51,799 nt of DNA from an uncultured Pseudomonadota bacterium (GTDB taxonomy: Bacteria; Pseudomonadota; Gammaproteobacteria; Steroidobacterales; Steroidobacteraceae): contig CAIVRI010000085.1 of assembly GCA_903908265.1 (NCBI GenBank), positions 1 to 51,799 of the forward strand, in the 5' to 3' direction. A model generated the notes under the pieces. It was not told where the DNA came from, made no database searches, and worked only from the letters and a program-made list of their open reading frames with translations. This document shows, one piece after another, positions 9,242-21,800 of the stretch (positions within the stretch are counted from its first letter, which is position 1; each line of letters begins with the position of its first letter). The position numbers and the translations under genes are program-made.

Positions 9242-10966
9242 ATGAATTTCAAGCTTAAAACTGCCGTGCTGGCTGCGTTAGCCATCGGGGCTTCCGGCGC
9301 CGCCTCTGCGGTCGATATCAGCACGGTTGCCGCTGCTTCGATCCTGTACAGCTCCGGCTCGACGGCCGTCGACCCCGTACTGACCGATTACTTCATCAAC
9401 TCGACCACGAACGCCGCGATCTGCTCCGGCTCGATTGATGTGTACTCCTCCACCGTAACGCCGAAGTTCACCGCGATCGCTTGCACAGCCAACGCTGTGA
9501 CGACCGGTCTTGCTGCGAGCACGAATATCGCGATCATCAAGGAAGACAATGCCGGCTCCTTGAACGGCATCTCGGGCCTGATGAACACCAGCTTTTCCGG
9601 CAGCCCGTACACGACCGGCGGCCTACAATTCCCGACCGTCTCCCAGCTCGCGAACACGGCGACCTTCTGCACGACGGCCGCTAAAGCGGCCAGTTCGGTC
9701 CTCGCCGCCTACACGCTGCACACTTGTGGCACTGCTACGACCGCGGCGAAGGTCACCCCAGCGCTCGGCTTCGCGGACGTTGAAGCGGCATTGTTTGCCG
9801 TCAGTGCAACAGCTCCGGTCGCCCTAACGGCCACCCAGACCGTCATCGTGCCGTTTGCGCCCGCGGTGTCGCTCGGCTTGTATCACGCCCTCCAGTCCGT
9901 GCAGGGCAAGACGGTCGGTTCAGAGCTCGTGGCGGACATGCCGTCGCTGCCGCGTTCCGTGTTCAGCGGTATCTACTCCGGTCAGGTTACTTCGTGGGCC
10001 AACGTGCAGGGTACGTCGGGCAACGCTGTCAGCGCGCAGAGCGTTCAGTTCGGCATTCTCTCGGCCGGCGCCACGGTGGCCGGCACCGTCTGGGCTGGCA
10101 CCTCCACGGCGACTGGACTGACGACCGCCCCATCGGCGACCGCTGCCAATGCCAATGTCTACATCTGCCGCCGCGGCACCACCTCCGGCACCGAGAAGGC
10201 GACGGAGTGGTTCTACAACGATATCGGCTGCGCGAGCTTGGCACCGTATGCCTTCCTCTCCGCTTCGTCGGCGATCACGACCACCCTGTGTGCGACCGTT
10301 GCGACCGACGGCTGCAGCTGGACGTCTGCGATTGCTGCGTTGAATCCGGTCGTGTTCCCTGGCAACGGCACGGGCGACTTGCTGGACTGTCTCGTTGGCA
10401 ATGATCAGGCGGGCCACTTTGCTGTAGGCTTTGCCTCGATCGATAACGCGCCGGGCGGCCCGTCGGGTCAGCAGTCGAAGACCGCGCGCCAGAACTGGCG
10501 CTACATTCGTATCGACGGCACGGTACCCTCGATCGAAAATACGGCAGCTGGTAAGTACGACTACTTTGCGCAGTCGTTCGCCTACGCCGCACCGACCACC
10601 GTGACCTGGGCGGCTACCGGCAATGCGGCCACGCTCTTGAAAGCCATCACCACGGGCAATGGCACCGGTCCGATCTCGATCGGCTCGCCGGCTGCTGTCG
10701 CCGCCGTCAACTCCGGCAAGAAGTGGGCGTCCGACGCGGCGAAGACCGTTTCGTTGTTTAACGGTGGCGCGTTGGTTATTCCGGGCACCACGAACGGAAC
10801 AGCCGTTGCGGCGCCGAATGCGGCGAATGCGACGGCTGCGGCGTTTGCGGCCAATCCGGTATCGACGGTGTTTAAAGCGAAGGCGGGTGCAGTGAACAAC
10901 TGCCTCCGTCCGATCGTGTATTCGACGGGCACGCAGGTGGGCACACCGGCTTACGCCACGCCGTAA
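9242..10966 (+). CDS. Secreted PstS-like (PBP superfamily) protein
   Basis: A 574-residue exported protein with a clear signal peptide (MNFKLKTAVLAALAIGASGA-ASA, cleavage near residue 23). After it comes SILYSSGSTAVDPVLTDYF, which resembles the first ligand loop of phosphate-binding proteins. Residues 310-317 (RRGTTSGT) resemble the R-x-x-G-S-G-T phosphate loop. The stretch HFAVGFASIDNAP followed by YIRIDGTVPS and GKYDYF resembles the conserved PstS C-terminal half. It is much longer than PstS (about 320-350 aa), rich in Ala/Thr, and no pstCAB transporter genes are nearby. A surface or secreted ligand-binding role is more likely than transport (inference). The start at 9242 is fixed by the RBS and signal peptide. 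An alternative start at 9047 would bury the signal sequence. Confidence 0.7.
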   Translation: MNFKLKTAVLAALAIGASGAASAVDISTVAAASILYSSGSTAVDPVLTDYFINSTTNAAICSGSIDVYSSTVTPKFTAIACTANAVTTGLAASTNIAIIKEDNAGSLNGISGLMNTSFSGSPYTTGGLQFPTVSQLANTATFCTTAAKAASSVLAAYTLHTCGTATTAAKVTPALGFADVEAALFAVSATAPVALTATQTVIVPFAPAVSLGLYHALQSVQGKTVGSELVADMPSLPRSVFSGIYSGQVTSWANVQGTSGNAVSAQSVQFGILSAGATVAGTVWAGTSTATGLTTAPSATAANANVYICRRGTTSGTEKATEWFYNDIGCASLAPYAFLSASSAITTTLCATVATDGCSWTSAIAALNPVVFPGNGTGDLLDCLVGNDQAGHFAVGFASIDNAPGGPSGQQSKTARQNWRYIRIDGTVPSIENTAAGKYDYFAQSFAYAAPTTVTWAATGNAATLLKAITTGNGTGPISIGSPAAVAAVNSGKKWASDAAKTVSLFNGGALVIPGTTNGTAVAAPNAANATAAAFAANPVSTVFKAKAGAVNNCLRPIVYSTGTQVGTPAYATP

Positions 10967-10983
10967 GACCGTCGCAACGGCTA

Positions 10984-11009
10984 GGACCGCTTGCAATGAG
11001 AGGCGGTCC
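10984..11009 (+). terminator. Hairpin downstream of the PstS-like gene
   Basis: Perfect 7-bp inverted repeat GGACCGC / GCGGTCC with a 12-nt loop, 17 bp after the stop codon and without a T-run. It may act with the stronger hairpin that follows. Confidence 0.4.
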
Positions 11010-11034
11010 CGGTTGAACGACAGGGAAGTTGGCA

Positions 11035-11071
11035 GGGCATCCGGACGAAAGTCCGGGTGCCCTTGCTTTTT
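11035..11071 (+). terminator. Rho-independent terminator upstream of tpsB
   Basis: Twelve-base-pair stem GGGCATCCGGAC / GTCCGGGTGCCC (one T-G pair) closed by a GAAA tetraloop, followed by TTGCTTTTT. It separates the PstS-like gene from the two-partner secretion operon, so that operon should have its own promoter between 11072 and 11222; I could not identify one. Confidence 0.85.
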
Positions 11072-11222
11072 GGCAACGATGCCGCCCTCCCTGGGCACGA
11101 AAACACCGGCACCGTAATCACCCTGTAACCGGTGGTTGGCATCCTTTTGACTTAACACCGGTGGCCCTTGCGGCGTCGTTGGGCACTAGGGTGTCCCGTG
11201 ACCCAGGACGGCTGCAGACCAA

Positions 11223-12830
11223 ATGCGGGGGCTTTTCCTAGTCATGCGCCGATTTCCGTTCGCCGCGACGTGCCTGCTGATTTTGTGCGCCCTAGGGGCG
11301 GTTGCGCACGCCGAGGAGCGTACGCCGTCGGGTGCCGTCGATGACGCCTTTGATGTGTGGGAATTCCGGGTCCTCGGCAATACCACATTGGACGAGCGGG
11401 CAATTGAGTCGGCCGTCTATTCGTTTTTGGGCGAGCACAAGACCATTGCCACTGTGGAAGCGGCGCGCGATGCGTTGGTCGCAGCCTACCGCGAGGCGGG
11501 GCTTGGCACCGTCCTTGTGGATATTCCTGAGCAGACGGTGGATGACGGGGTTGTCCGACTGCAAGTGACCGAGGGGCGTGTGGAAAAGGTGCGCATTGCC
11601 GGCGCGCGCTATTACTCGGAACGCAGGATTCTTGAGAGCCTGCCGTCGATCAAAGCCGGCTCGGTACCTAAACTGCCCGCGTTCCAGCAAGAATTAACCA
11701 ACCTTGCGCAAGAGGCGCGCGACCGCCAAGTCGTTCCTGTTCTCAAGCCTGGTTCGACGCCGGGCACTGTAGAAGTGGATTTGGCGGTGCAGGATCGACT
11801 GCCATTACATGCTTCGCTCGAATTTGATAATCGCTATACGGCAGACACGACGCCACTGCGCATGATCGCGAGCGTGTCCTATGAAAATCTGTTTCAGCGC
11901 GCTGAAACGATATCCCTCATGCTGCAAACGTCTCCCGAGGATACGTCGCAGGTCAAACTCGGCGTGCTCAGTTATGCCGGCCATACGCCATGGAAAGCCG
12001 TGTCGTGGTCCGGCTATGCGATTCGCTCCGATAGTAATGTAGCGGCCGCGGGCACCCTCGCGGTGATCGGTAACGGCAGCATCTACGGCTTGCGTCTCAA
12101 TCGCGATCTCGCCTCGAGTGCTACCCGTAGCGCATCGATGAGCATTGGCGTGGACTATAAGGACTTTGGCGAAAACATTCGTCTGGACAAGGACAGTTTG
12201 CGCACCCCCATCCGCTATCTGATGTGGACCGCCCAGTTCAGTGCGATGCAACGCACCGACCACTACGACGCGCAGGCCAGTGTGAGTACGCAATTGGGCT
12301 TGCGCGGCCTGCTCAATGACGAACGCCAGTTTGCATACAAGCGCGCGAACGCACACGCAGGCTTTGCCTACCTGCGCGCCTCTACGCAAGCGTTCTGGCA
12401 CTTGCCGAAGGGTTGGTCGGTGGGTGGCCGTCTCAATGCCCAATACGCCGACCAACCGCTGATCAATAACGAGCAGTTCGTTTTTGGCGGCGCCGACACC
12501 GTGCGCGGCTACTTGGAGGCGGAAGAACTCGCGGACGCAGGTATCGCGGGTGGCGTGGAATTACGCTTGCCGACCTGGACCCGTGGTCAGTTGCACGGCA
12601 ATTTATTCTTCTTTACCGATCACGGTATCGGGATCACACAGTTGCCGTTACCTGGGCAACCGGCGCGAGTCTACCTAGACAGTGTCGGTGGTGGTCTCAA
12701 GTTTGGACTCGGTAACGAACTCGATGCCTCCTTTGACTGGGCCCTGGCCCGCCACAAGGGTTCGAAGGACTCGCGCACGCCGGTGAGCACGGATCCCCGT
12801 TTCGATTTCCTCGTCAAATACAGTTTTTAA
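11223..12830 (+). CDS. Two-partner secretion outer-membrane transporter (TpsB, FhaC/ShlB/HMW1B family)
   Basis: A 535-residue outer-membrane protein that would export the TpsA encoded 10 bp downstream. It has a signal peptide (cleavage near AHA-EER, residue 30), POTRA domain 1 (about 43-117, WEFRVLGNTTLDERAIESAV) and POTRA domain 2 (about 120-190), then a 16-strand barrel domain with the loop-6 motif VRGY at 427-430. It ends in an aromatic residue (KYSF), as expected for BAM-dependent insertion. The ATG at 11244 is an alternative start that keeps a good signal peptide; neither has a strong RBS. No TonB box is evident after the signal peptide. Confidence 0.92.
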   Translation: MRGLFLVMRRFPFAATCLLILCALGAVAHAEERTPSGAVDDAFDVWEFRVLGNTTLDERAIESAVYSFLGEHKTIATVEAARDALVAAYREAGLGTVLVDIPEQTVDDGVVRLQVTEGRVEKVRIAGARYYSERRILESLPSIKAGSVPKLPAFQQELTNLAQEARDRQVVPVLKPGSTPGTVEVDLAVQDRLPLHASLEFDNRYTADTTPLRMIASVSYENLFQRAETISLMLQTSPEDTSQVKLGVLSYAGHTPWKAVSWSGYAIRSDSNVAAAGTLAVIGNGSIYGLRLNRDLASSATRSASMSIGVDYKDFGENIRLDKDSLRTPIRYLMWTAQFSAMQRTDHYDAQASVSTQLGLRGLLNDERQFAYKRANAHAGFAYLRASTQAFWHLPKGWSVGGRLNAQYADQPLINNEQFVFGGADTVRGYLEAEELADAGIAGGVELRLPTWTRGQLHGNLFFFTDHGIGITQLPLPGQPARVYLDSVGGGLKFGLGNELDASFDWALARHKGSKDSRTPVSTDPRFDFLVKYSF

Positions 12831-12840
12831 GGACGAGACG

Positions 12841-15800
12841 ATGCACCGTACCGAACCCTCGGCCAGAGCCCCCCTTTCGTCACGATCACTGCGTCGGGCT
12901 GTGCGTGCGGCCCTGGCGCTATCGTTGGCCGTGCCCCTGTTGGTGGGGGCCACCACACCGACCGGGTATGTGCCGCTCGCACAACCCTTGCCGGTCCCTT
13001 GTGCGCCCGGCGCCTGTGGCACCTTGATTCCTGGCTGGGCCCCGAACGGCGGCGCCACCCTAACGACCCCGACTCCTACGTCCATGACGGTGAATCAGTC
13101 GGTACAGAACGTGCTGTTGAACTGGGCCAGTTTCAACATCGACAAAGGCTACTCCGTCAACTTCGTTCAGCCGAACTCGAGCGCGGTTGCGGTCAACCAA
13201 ATTTGGCAGCAAGACCCCAGTCAGATTTGGGGATCCCTGACCGCAAACGGGACCGTCTATCTTCTAAACCAGAACGGGTTTTTGTTTGGGCAGGGCAGTA
13301 CGGTCAATGTCAGCAGTTTGGTCGCGTCTAGTCTCGCTCTCAATCCACTCGCAGGTCCTAACGCGTTCGGATTGGCGGGCCTCGGCCCTCTAGGACTGCC
13401 CGCCTTTGATTACTACACGCAGATCAATCCCGACGATGGCACGCTTACGACGCTGCCTAGCGGGGATATCACGATTCAGAATGGCGCCTCGATCACCGCC
13501 AACGGTGGTCAGATTTTGGTCTTTGCGCCCAATATCAGCAACGCCGGTCACCTCTCCAGTCCGGATGGGCAGACCATTCTGGGCGCAGGTCAGCGCGCGT
13601 TTTTGTTGGCCAGTTCCGACCCGACGCTGCGCGGCCTACTCATTGCTGTCGGTGATGGCGGCACTGTCACGAATGCCGGTACCGGCGATGGACTGGGTGG
13701 TGTCGGTGACATTGCCGCTGCACGCGGCAATGTGACCTTGGCCGGTCTTGCCGTGAACCAAAATGGTCGCGTTTCGGCCACCACGACGGTACGCACGAAC
13801 GGGTCGATTCGCCTCCAGGCCGGCGATACGCCGGCGACGCAGTTGAATCAGGGCGGTGTGCTGCAGACGGATCGTGTCGGCGCCGTCACGCTCGGCGCTA
13901 ACAGTGTCACCGAAGTGACCTTGGAAGGCGCGCGTACCGACAAAACGGTCGATGCGAATGCGCAGCCTAAATCGCGGATTGATATCGCCGGTGGCTCTAT
14001 TGATCTGCTAGAAAATGCGCGCGTGACCGCCACCAGCGGCAATGTCTCGTTGACCGCGGTTTTGAGTCCGTTTGGCCTGCTGCCGGGCGCTGCCCCCGAT
14101 GCGGGTCGTATCTATATGGCCGATGGCGCCGTGATCGACGTCTCAGGCGCCGTGGTGCAGCAGTCCGTTTCCGACAATGGATTGCAAGTGCAGTTGCGCG
14201 GCAGCGAACTTGCCAATTCCCCGCAGCAGCGCAACGGCGCATTGCGTGGCCAGACGGTGTGGGTCGATCAGCGCTTGCATGGCACTAATCCCGATGGCTC
14301 CCTCTGGATCGGTACACCGATCGCTGACCTCATGGGCGATGCTGCTGCTGTACAGCGCGACGTTTACCAACGCAATCTGACCGGCGGCACGGTCACGATG
14401 ACGAGCAGCGGCGCTTTGATTGCAAGTAGTGGCGCGACGATCAATCTCGCCGGTGGGGCGATTGATTGGCAGGCCGGCTATGTCAAGACCAGCACATTGC
14501 TCGGCACGAACGGAGTGGCCTACGACATCGGCTTGGCCGACCCGAACCGCAGTTACGCCGGCACTCTCGACAGCATCACGGCCTCGGATCCACACTGGGG
14601 TACGGCCGTTTCCGCTGCTTCGTTTGGTCGCAATCCGAACGGCGTGTGGACGGCCGGCTATATCGAAGGCAAAGATGCCGGCTCACTGACGGTGGTGGCG
14701 CCGCACGTGATTTTTGACGGCAAGATTGATGCCTCCATTCAGGTCGGGCCGTTGCAGCGCTATGCGCCTACCGACGTTCCAACGGGTATGCTCTACCGGT
14801 GGTCCGATCAGGTGCCGCTAGGCGGGCGACTGGTGCTCGGTAATGGCGGCGCGGTGGGTGATCTGTCGCAGTCCGAATTTCTCGGCGATGTCACCTTTGC
14901 CTCTGGTGCAGTTTTACCTGCGCTCAAGAACGACGCTGGAGATGCCTTTAATCCGCTGACCGATCTGCTGCCTGCGGATTTCACTTCACGAATCAATCCC
15001 TCCCTGCTGGGTGTCGGCGCGGTGACGCGCCTCGAGGTGTACTCGACCGGTCTGATCAATGTGCCCGCGGGGATTGCCCTAACACCGGGGATCGGCGGAT
15101 CGATCACGCTCGCGGCCGGTCGGATTGATCTGGCTGGTGCGATCGAGGCGCCGAGTGGTTCGGTGTCGTTGACGGCTGCACCCACCGGCTTTGCCGGTGA
15201 CCCAGGTATCTATGTAGATTCCGGCGCGAAGATCGATGTCTCCGGCGTCTGGGTCAACGATGGCAATGCCGCGAGCGCAGGACAAGGTGCACCCCTTCTA
15301 ATCGACGGCGGCGCGGTTACTATCAATGCGCAGTGGGGATCCTTGGAACTGCCGGCCGGGGTCACGATCGCCGCGGACGGTGGCGCGCAACGCACGGCCT
15401 CGGGTGGTCTCGTCGCAGGTACCGGGGGCGCCATTAAAATCACTGGCACTGGCCCCAGTGTACTGGGCGCCGATCTCGAGGCCTTCTCGCTATCCAAGGG
15501 CGGCAGCCTTGCGCTCTCGCTACCGTCGCTGTGCATTGGCACAGCGACGTGTGCCGATGGCGCCGCAACCCAACTGGCGCCCTCGCTCTTTACCGATCAC
15601 GGTTTCGCGAACATTGCCGTCACCGCCAACATGGGGTCCTTGACCGTCGAGGCAGGCACGGATCTGGAACTGATCCAGAAGAACTGGACCCTAGCCTATG
15701 GCGCCGCCACTGCGGCCTCGACCACCTCACTGGCGGGCTTGGTCGAAACGACAACGCTGCCGCTCGGCAAGCGCGGTCCGGTCAATCTCACGTTGGCATC

Positions 15801-18800
15801 GCTAGCGCCGAACAACGGGCAAAGTGGTTATGGCGATCTGACGATCGAGACCGGTAGTCGGATCGTTGCAGATGCGACCGCGACGGTGATTCTCAAATCC
15901 GATTCGCGCATCTTCGACAATGGCACGATCATCGCGCCAGGTGGCGTGGTGAAATTGGATCTCGTTGGCGCTTTGTCGCCGCAAGGCTATCGGGCCGACC
16001 AGGGTATCTGGGTCGGGCCTGAGGCGACGATTGATGTGTCGGGTACGTTTCTGCCCACACCGAATGCAGCAGAACTCCATCTCGGCACCGTGCTGTCGGG
16101 TGGCACGATCAGTGTGCTCGCCGAAGTGGGTTCGCTCTTCTTGATGCCCGGTTCCGTGCTGCGCGCGGACGGTACGCACGCGATGATCGATGTGCGTCTG
16201 TCGCCCACGGATCTGGCCTACGCGCACATCGATGTTGCGTCCGCCGGCGGCACGCTCAACCTGGAAGGCGCAGAGACGCTGCAGGTTGCGGGCACGCTAT
16301 CTGCGCACGCAGGCACTGGGGCTTCGATCACCGGGGCTGCTGCGGCCGGCGGCACGCTGAATCTCCTACTCAATGGCGACTTGACCAATAGCGGTGGTCG
16401 GGTGGCCGGGGGCTACCCCGAGACCCCGCGCGTCCTGACGATTACGACCGGTGATGAGACCGTGTTGGTGCCGGAAGGCGAGGCAATCCCGGAGACTCTG
16501 AATGGTGTAGGCACGGTCGCTGCCGCGACGATCGAGGCCGGCGGCTTTGATCAGATCGGTCTTGCGGCGGCTACGCTGCTCGAATCCTCGGGCGGCGCCG
16601 CGTACCCCGTTGCTCCTGGTACGGTTGCCTTTGCGTCCGGTGTCTCGTTACATCCGGCGCTTTCGTTGACGGTGGATGCCTCCGAGATCATGGGCTTGGG
16701 TACTGGCACGATCTCACTCGCCGCGCCCTACCTGACCCTCGGTTCTTTGGATCTCACGGCCCAGTATTCCAATCCTTATCCGCAGACGGGCACCGCCACG
16801 CTCGATGTGGAGGCGGGTCGCCTGCTATCGCTGGTAGGCTCGTTGGACCTCAATGGGTTTGCGAGTGCGCGGCTCGCCTCGGGTGGCGACCTGCGCTTAG
16901 TCGGTGTGCAGGTGGGTGGTGCGACCAATTGGAGCGGCCAACTCGTGTCGGCTGCGCCGCTCACGCTCGCCGCGCAACAGATCTACCCAGCGACGCTGAC
17001 CCAGTACAGCATTTCGGTCGCTCCTAGCGATGGCAGCACCGGGGTGTTATCGATTGAGCAGATGACCGGTGCCGCGGCGCCGCTGTACTCCGCTGCGGGC
17101 CAACTGACGCTCAATGCAGGCGAGATCAATGATGCCGGTACGCTGCGCGCGCCGTTTGGCACGATTATTTTTAATGCCCCAACCGTCAACTTGCTACCGG
17201 GGAGTGTGACGTCGGTGTCCGGAAACGGGCTGACGATTCCCTTTGGTCAGACGCAGGGTGGTTTGTCTTGGGTTTACCCCATTACGCCCTCGCAGTTGCA
17301 GGTCTATGGTACGGAGGCCGGTGCGATTCTGCCGCCGTCTAAATCCATCGTGATTAACGCGGCGAGCGTCAATCTGCAGCAAGGCGCGACGCTGGATGTT
17401 TCCGGTGGTGGCGACTTGCTCGCGAGTGAGTTCACCTCGGGTCTCGGCGGCACCCGCGACGTGCTCTCCAACCTCGTCAGTCCGGGCTTGTACGCCGTGA
17501 TCCCGGGCGTGCAGCCGATTGCCGCTCCCATAGATCCCTTGCTCTCCCTAGGCTTCGCCCCCACGGTTGGATCCAGCGTCTACCTTGCCGGTGGTAATGG
17601 GCTACCGGCCGGTGTCTATACGTTGCTGCCGGCGCGCTACGCCTTGTTGCCGGGTGCGTATCTAGTACAGGCTGCTCCCGGTTACGCCGATATCTCACCG
17701 GTTGGCGCGCAGACGCAATTGAACGGCGGCGTCGTGATGGCCGGCTACCGGACTTGGGGTGAGACGGGTATTGGCAGCACGCGCTACACCGGCTTCCTCG
17801 TGATGCCAGGCACTTACGCCAGCAAGCTCGCGAGCTACTCGACTACATCTGCAAGTGCCTTCTTCGCCAACCAATCCGCCGCCAATGGCACTGCGGTGCC
17901 GCAACTGCCCATCGACGCCGGTAGCGTGGCCATTGCCGCAACGCTGTCTGCGTCGCTCAATGGGCATATCGATGGCACGCACACGGCGAAGGATTCGCGT
18001 GGTAGCGCGCTGGATTTCTCTAGTGCCTACATCTATGTGGGTGATAGCGCGAATGCCCCCGCAGGGTTCGTGGTGCTTGACCCGACCCAGTTGGATTCGA
18101 TAGGCGCTGATTCGATTCTATTGGGCGCTACCCGTACTGCCACTGCGAATGGTGCGCTGGTCAATATTGGCGCCGACACGGTCATCGTCGGTACGGGTAG
18201 CGCACTGTTAGGCAATGAAGTGCTCTTGGCTGCGGCCTCCAATGTGACGATTGAAACCGGCGGTAGCGTCAGCTCGACGGCGGCTGCCCAGACCACGTTC
18301 CAACCACTCATTGCGCCCTCGGGTGCCAGTTTCGTCGGCGTGTCCAATGGCAGCCAGAGCTACCGGTATACGGATGGCGGTTATGCCGGTAATGTCACCG
18401 TGGCGGTGGGCGCCACCGTCAGTGGTACCGGTACGGTGGCGATGCTATCGGGTGGTACCTTCGACTTTGCAGGTTCTCTGGCCGCCGCCAGCGCGCAGGT
18501 GATCCTCGGCGCCACTACCGTCGCGCTCGGCACTGTTTCCGATGGATTCGTTGGACTATCACTGACGCCGAGTCTGCTCGCTGGACTCAACGCCGGTAAT
18601 CTCGCGCTGTTGTCCCCGACCGAAATTCAAATTTTCGGTCAAGCCAGCTTGGATCTGTCCCATCTCGACGTACTCGCGCCGGGCCTACAGGCGGCCACTG
18701 CCGATGCCGCGCTCACCGTCACGGCCGGAACGGTGTCCTTCGGATCCTCGACGCGCAGTGGCGTCACACCGACCTCGGTGCCGGGTAGCGGTACCGTGAC

Positions 18801-21800
18801 CGTGAATGCCGACAAGATCACCTTCTCTGGTGGTGATTTTGTGTTTGACGGCATGGCCACGACGAACCTTACCGCAACGCAGGCCATGATCGCCGGCGGG
18901 TCGGGTGTGGTTGCCGCTGCCGGTGACCTGAATCTATACACGCCGGAAATAGTCGCTGCGGGCCCCGTGGCGCTGCGCCTTGCCGCGAACGGCGCGCTGA
19001 CCGCGATGTCCGTGGGCACGATCGACCCCACTATGCATCCCGCCGCTGGCGCCGCCCTACAGTTAGAAGGCACGTCCGTCACGCTCGCGACCGCCGTGCG
19101 CACACCCGCGGGTACGATTGATCTGATCGCCGATGCCGGTGCCGTCACGCTCGGCTCTGGTGCGTTAGTCGATGTGGCGGGTTTCTCTCAGACCTACGCG
19201 GGCAAGACGGTCAGCGCGGCCGGCGGGAACGTGACCCTTACGGCGACGGGTGGCGACGTGATCGTTGCCGCTGGCGCTACAGTCGACGTGTCGGCAGGCC
19301 AAGGACAAGGGCATGCGGGGCGCCTCTCGATCGCGGCCGCAACGGGCACTGCAACGCTGGCCGGCACTTTTAAGGGACAGGGTGGTACCGCGGCGACGGG
19401 TGCTGCACTGGCACTCGATGTCACGAGCGTGGATCTGGCAGCCGTGCTTGCGCTGAATGCGCAGTCGGGCTTTAACGGTGAGTTGGCTGTCCGTCAGCGC
19501 GGCATGGGTGATCTCACCCTTGCAGCCGGCACTACGCTGAGGGCGACCTCGGTGGCTCTTGAGGCCGATCAAGGCGGTATTGATATCGCCGGCACGATCG
19601 ATGCCCGCAGTGCGACCGGGGGGTCGGTGCAAATTGCCGCGTCCGGCGACATTCATCTCGAGGGTTCTATTCTTGCCGATGCCACGGGTTATGCAACGCG
19701 CGGTGGGCAGGTGACTCTTGAGACCGCAACGGGCGGCCTCTATCTCGCATCGGGTTCCCTGATTTCGGTCGCGGGTCAGGGGGATACGGCAACCGGTTCG
19801 GTCTGGTTGCGACTGCCGGCGGATGCCGCAAACTCTGTGCTGACTGCGGCGCCTGGTCAGGCGCAGCTGCAAGTGGCCGGGACCATCAACGGGGCCGGTC
19901 ATACCGTCGTTGAGGGGTTCCGCACTTACGACACGCAGGGCGCAGTGTTCTCGGCCTTCGGTAATGGGGGCGTGATCGACTGGAACGTCGTGACCGCGGA
20001 TCCCACGAATCCGATTTGGGCGGATGCCGCTGCATTCGGCGCGAATGCGCCGCTGATTGCGCAAGCGCTTGGCAAAGATACCGATCCGACGTTCTCGGTG
20101 GCGCCGGGCGTGGAAATTACCGCCAGCGGTGATTTGAATATGTACACCACTTGGAATTTGGCGCCGCAGAACGTCGGCCCCAATGGTTACAGCTGGCGCT
20201 TTGGCCCTAACGGCGATCTGCCGGGCATCCTGACACTGCGGGCGACGGGTTCTGTGAACCTATGGGGCTCGCTGTCGGATGGCTTTGCCGGTACCTCTAT
20301 TTACGGTGGCTATACCTTGCAGCCGGGCACTGGCCCGTCTTGGTCCTATCGTCTGGTGGGCGGTGCGGACCTTACGGCGAGTGCGCCGCTCGCCGTGCAA
20401 TCTACGAGTGCCCTCGCGATGAGCGGACTTAGTGGTGACGTGTATATCGCACCGGGCATGCCGCTCGATCCTAATAATCCGTATGGCATGTGTAACCCGG
20501 TGTGCGGACCGACGGTCGTACGCACAGGTACCGGTTTTATCGACATTGCCGCTGGCCGCGACGTCGTGCTCGGCAATCAAGCGTCCGTCGTCTACACCGC
20601 AGGTACTGCCGATCCGCGCGGACTGCCTTTGTTCGATACGGACTCCAACTTTCAGGGATTGGCCTACCCGACTGGCGGCGGCAATGTGTCAGTCACGGCC
20701 GGCCGCGATGTGGTGGGTGCGCCCTCCGATGAGCTCTACACGGATTGGCTGTGGCGCGCTGGCACCAACGTGTCCTCCATAGTCGGTTACAACCCGAGCG
20801 CTTGGTCCGTGAATTTCGGCATGTTCGAGCAGGGCTTTGGCGCGCTGGGCGGCGGCGATCTGCACATTACGGCCGGCCGCGATTTGCTCGATGTCGGCGC
20901 CAACGTCCCGACTATTGGCATGCCGGTCGGCGACGGTACGCCGACGGGTACGCAGATTTTACAGTTGGGCTCGGGCTTGCTGCAGGTTCGCGCCGGTCGT
21001 GACATCGCTGGCGGTTCTTATCTCGGCATGGGTCTCGGTGCCAATCTGTCGGCCGGCGGTAGTCTGCGCGATGGCTCCTGGATGACGGTGTTCTTGCAAG
21101 GATTCCTGCAGCCAATCGCCCCGCACGCACCGGTGCTCGCGCTGGGTAACGGCACCATCTCGGTAGAAGCACAACAGAACCTCACTATCGATACGGTCGT
21201 GAATCCCACCCTGTTGCCCCGTTCCACGTTGCAAGGGTACGACCCGGGGCAGGAGTATTACTCGACCTATGGCGACACTGGCACCGTAAGACTGATCTCC
21301 GCCGGTGGTGACGTGACTTTAGAGAACGCAACCCAGCCGGCCGATCCGATTGCCTTTGGCTCGATTAACCTGCCCGTGGGAGCCTCCAGTTTTCTCGCCA
21401 CTTACTGGAGTCCGACGCTACGGGCCTATCCCCCGAACGTGGATGCGATTGCGCTATCGGGCTCGATCAACGTGCAGGGCAGCATGAGTTTGTGGCCCTC
21501 CACTCGCGGCACGCTCAACCTGCTCGCCAACCAGAACATCAATATTGCGACCCCTTATGGGCGCAACGTCATCGACATCGTGCAGTCGGATATGTCCCCG
21601 GCACTCTTAGGCACGCCCGAGGCACCGGCAACTTCCGTTTACTATTTACAAATCCTGGACACGCCGAATGCGTACCTGCCGCTGGCGCATGCCCCGACGC
21701 CGACCCATATTGATGCGCAGGGCGTCGTTGACCCCACGCCCAATCTTGTTGTCGCGCTCACCGGCGACATCGTCATGCAGCCCGGTGATACCGGCAGTCA

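Noticed and set aside
9920-11158. 412-codon open frame on the minus strand opposite the PstS-like gene
   Set aside because: It is antisense to a protein with a clear signal peptide and recognisable PBP motifs; its translation is Arg-rich, low in hydrophobic segments and without family features, typical of a GC-rich shadow frame.
11147-11190. TTGACT at 11147 as a tpsB promoter
   Set aside because: No acceptable -10 hexamer lies 16-18 bp downstream; the nearest TAGGGT-like word is over 30 bp away.
19165-20064. 299-codon minus-strand frame inside tpsA (and several similar ones)
   Set aside because: These are shadows of the repetitive Gly/Ala/Thr coding sequence of tpsA; no RBS, signal or domain.
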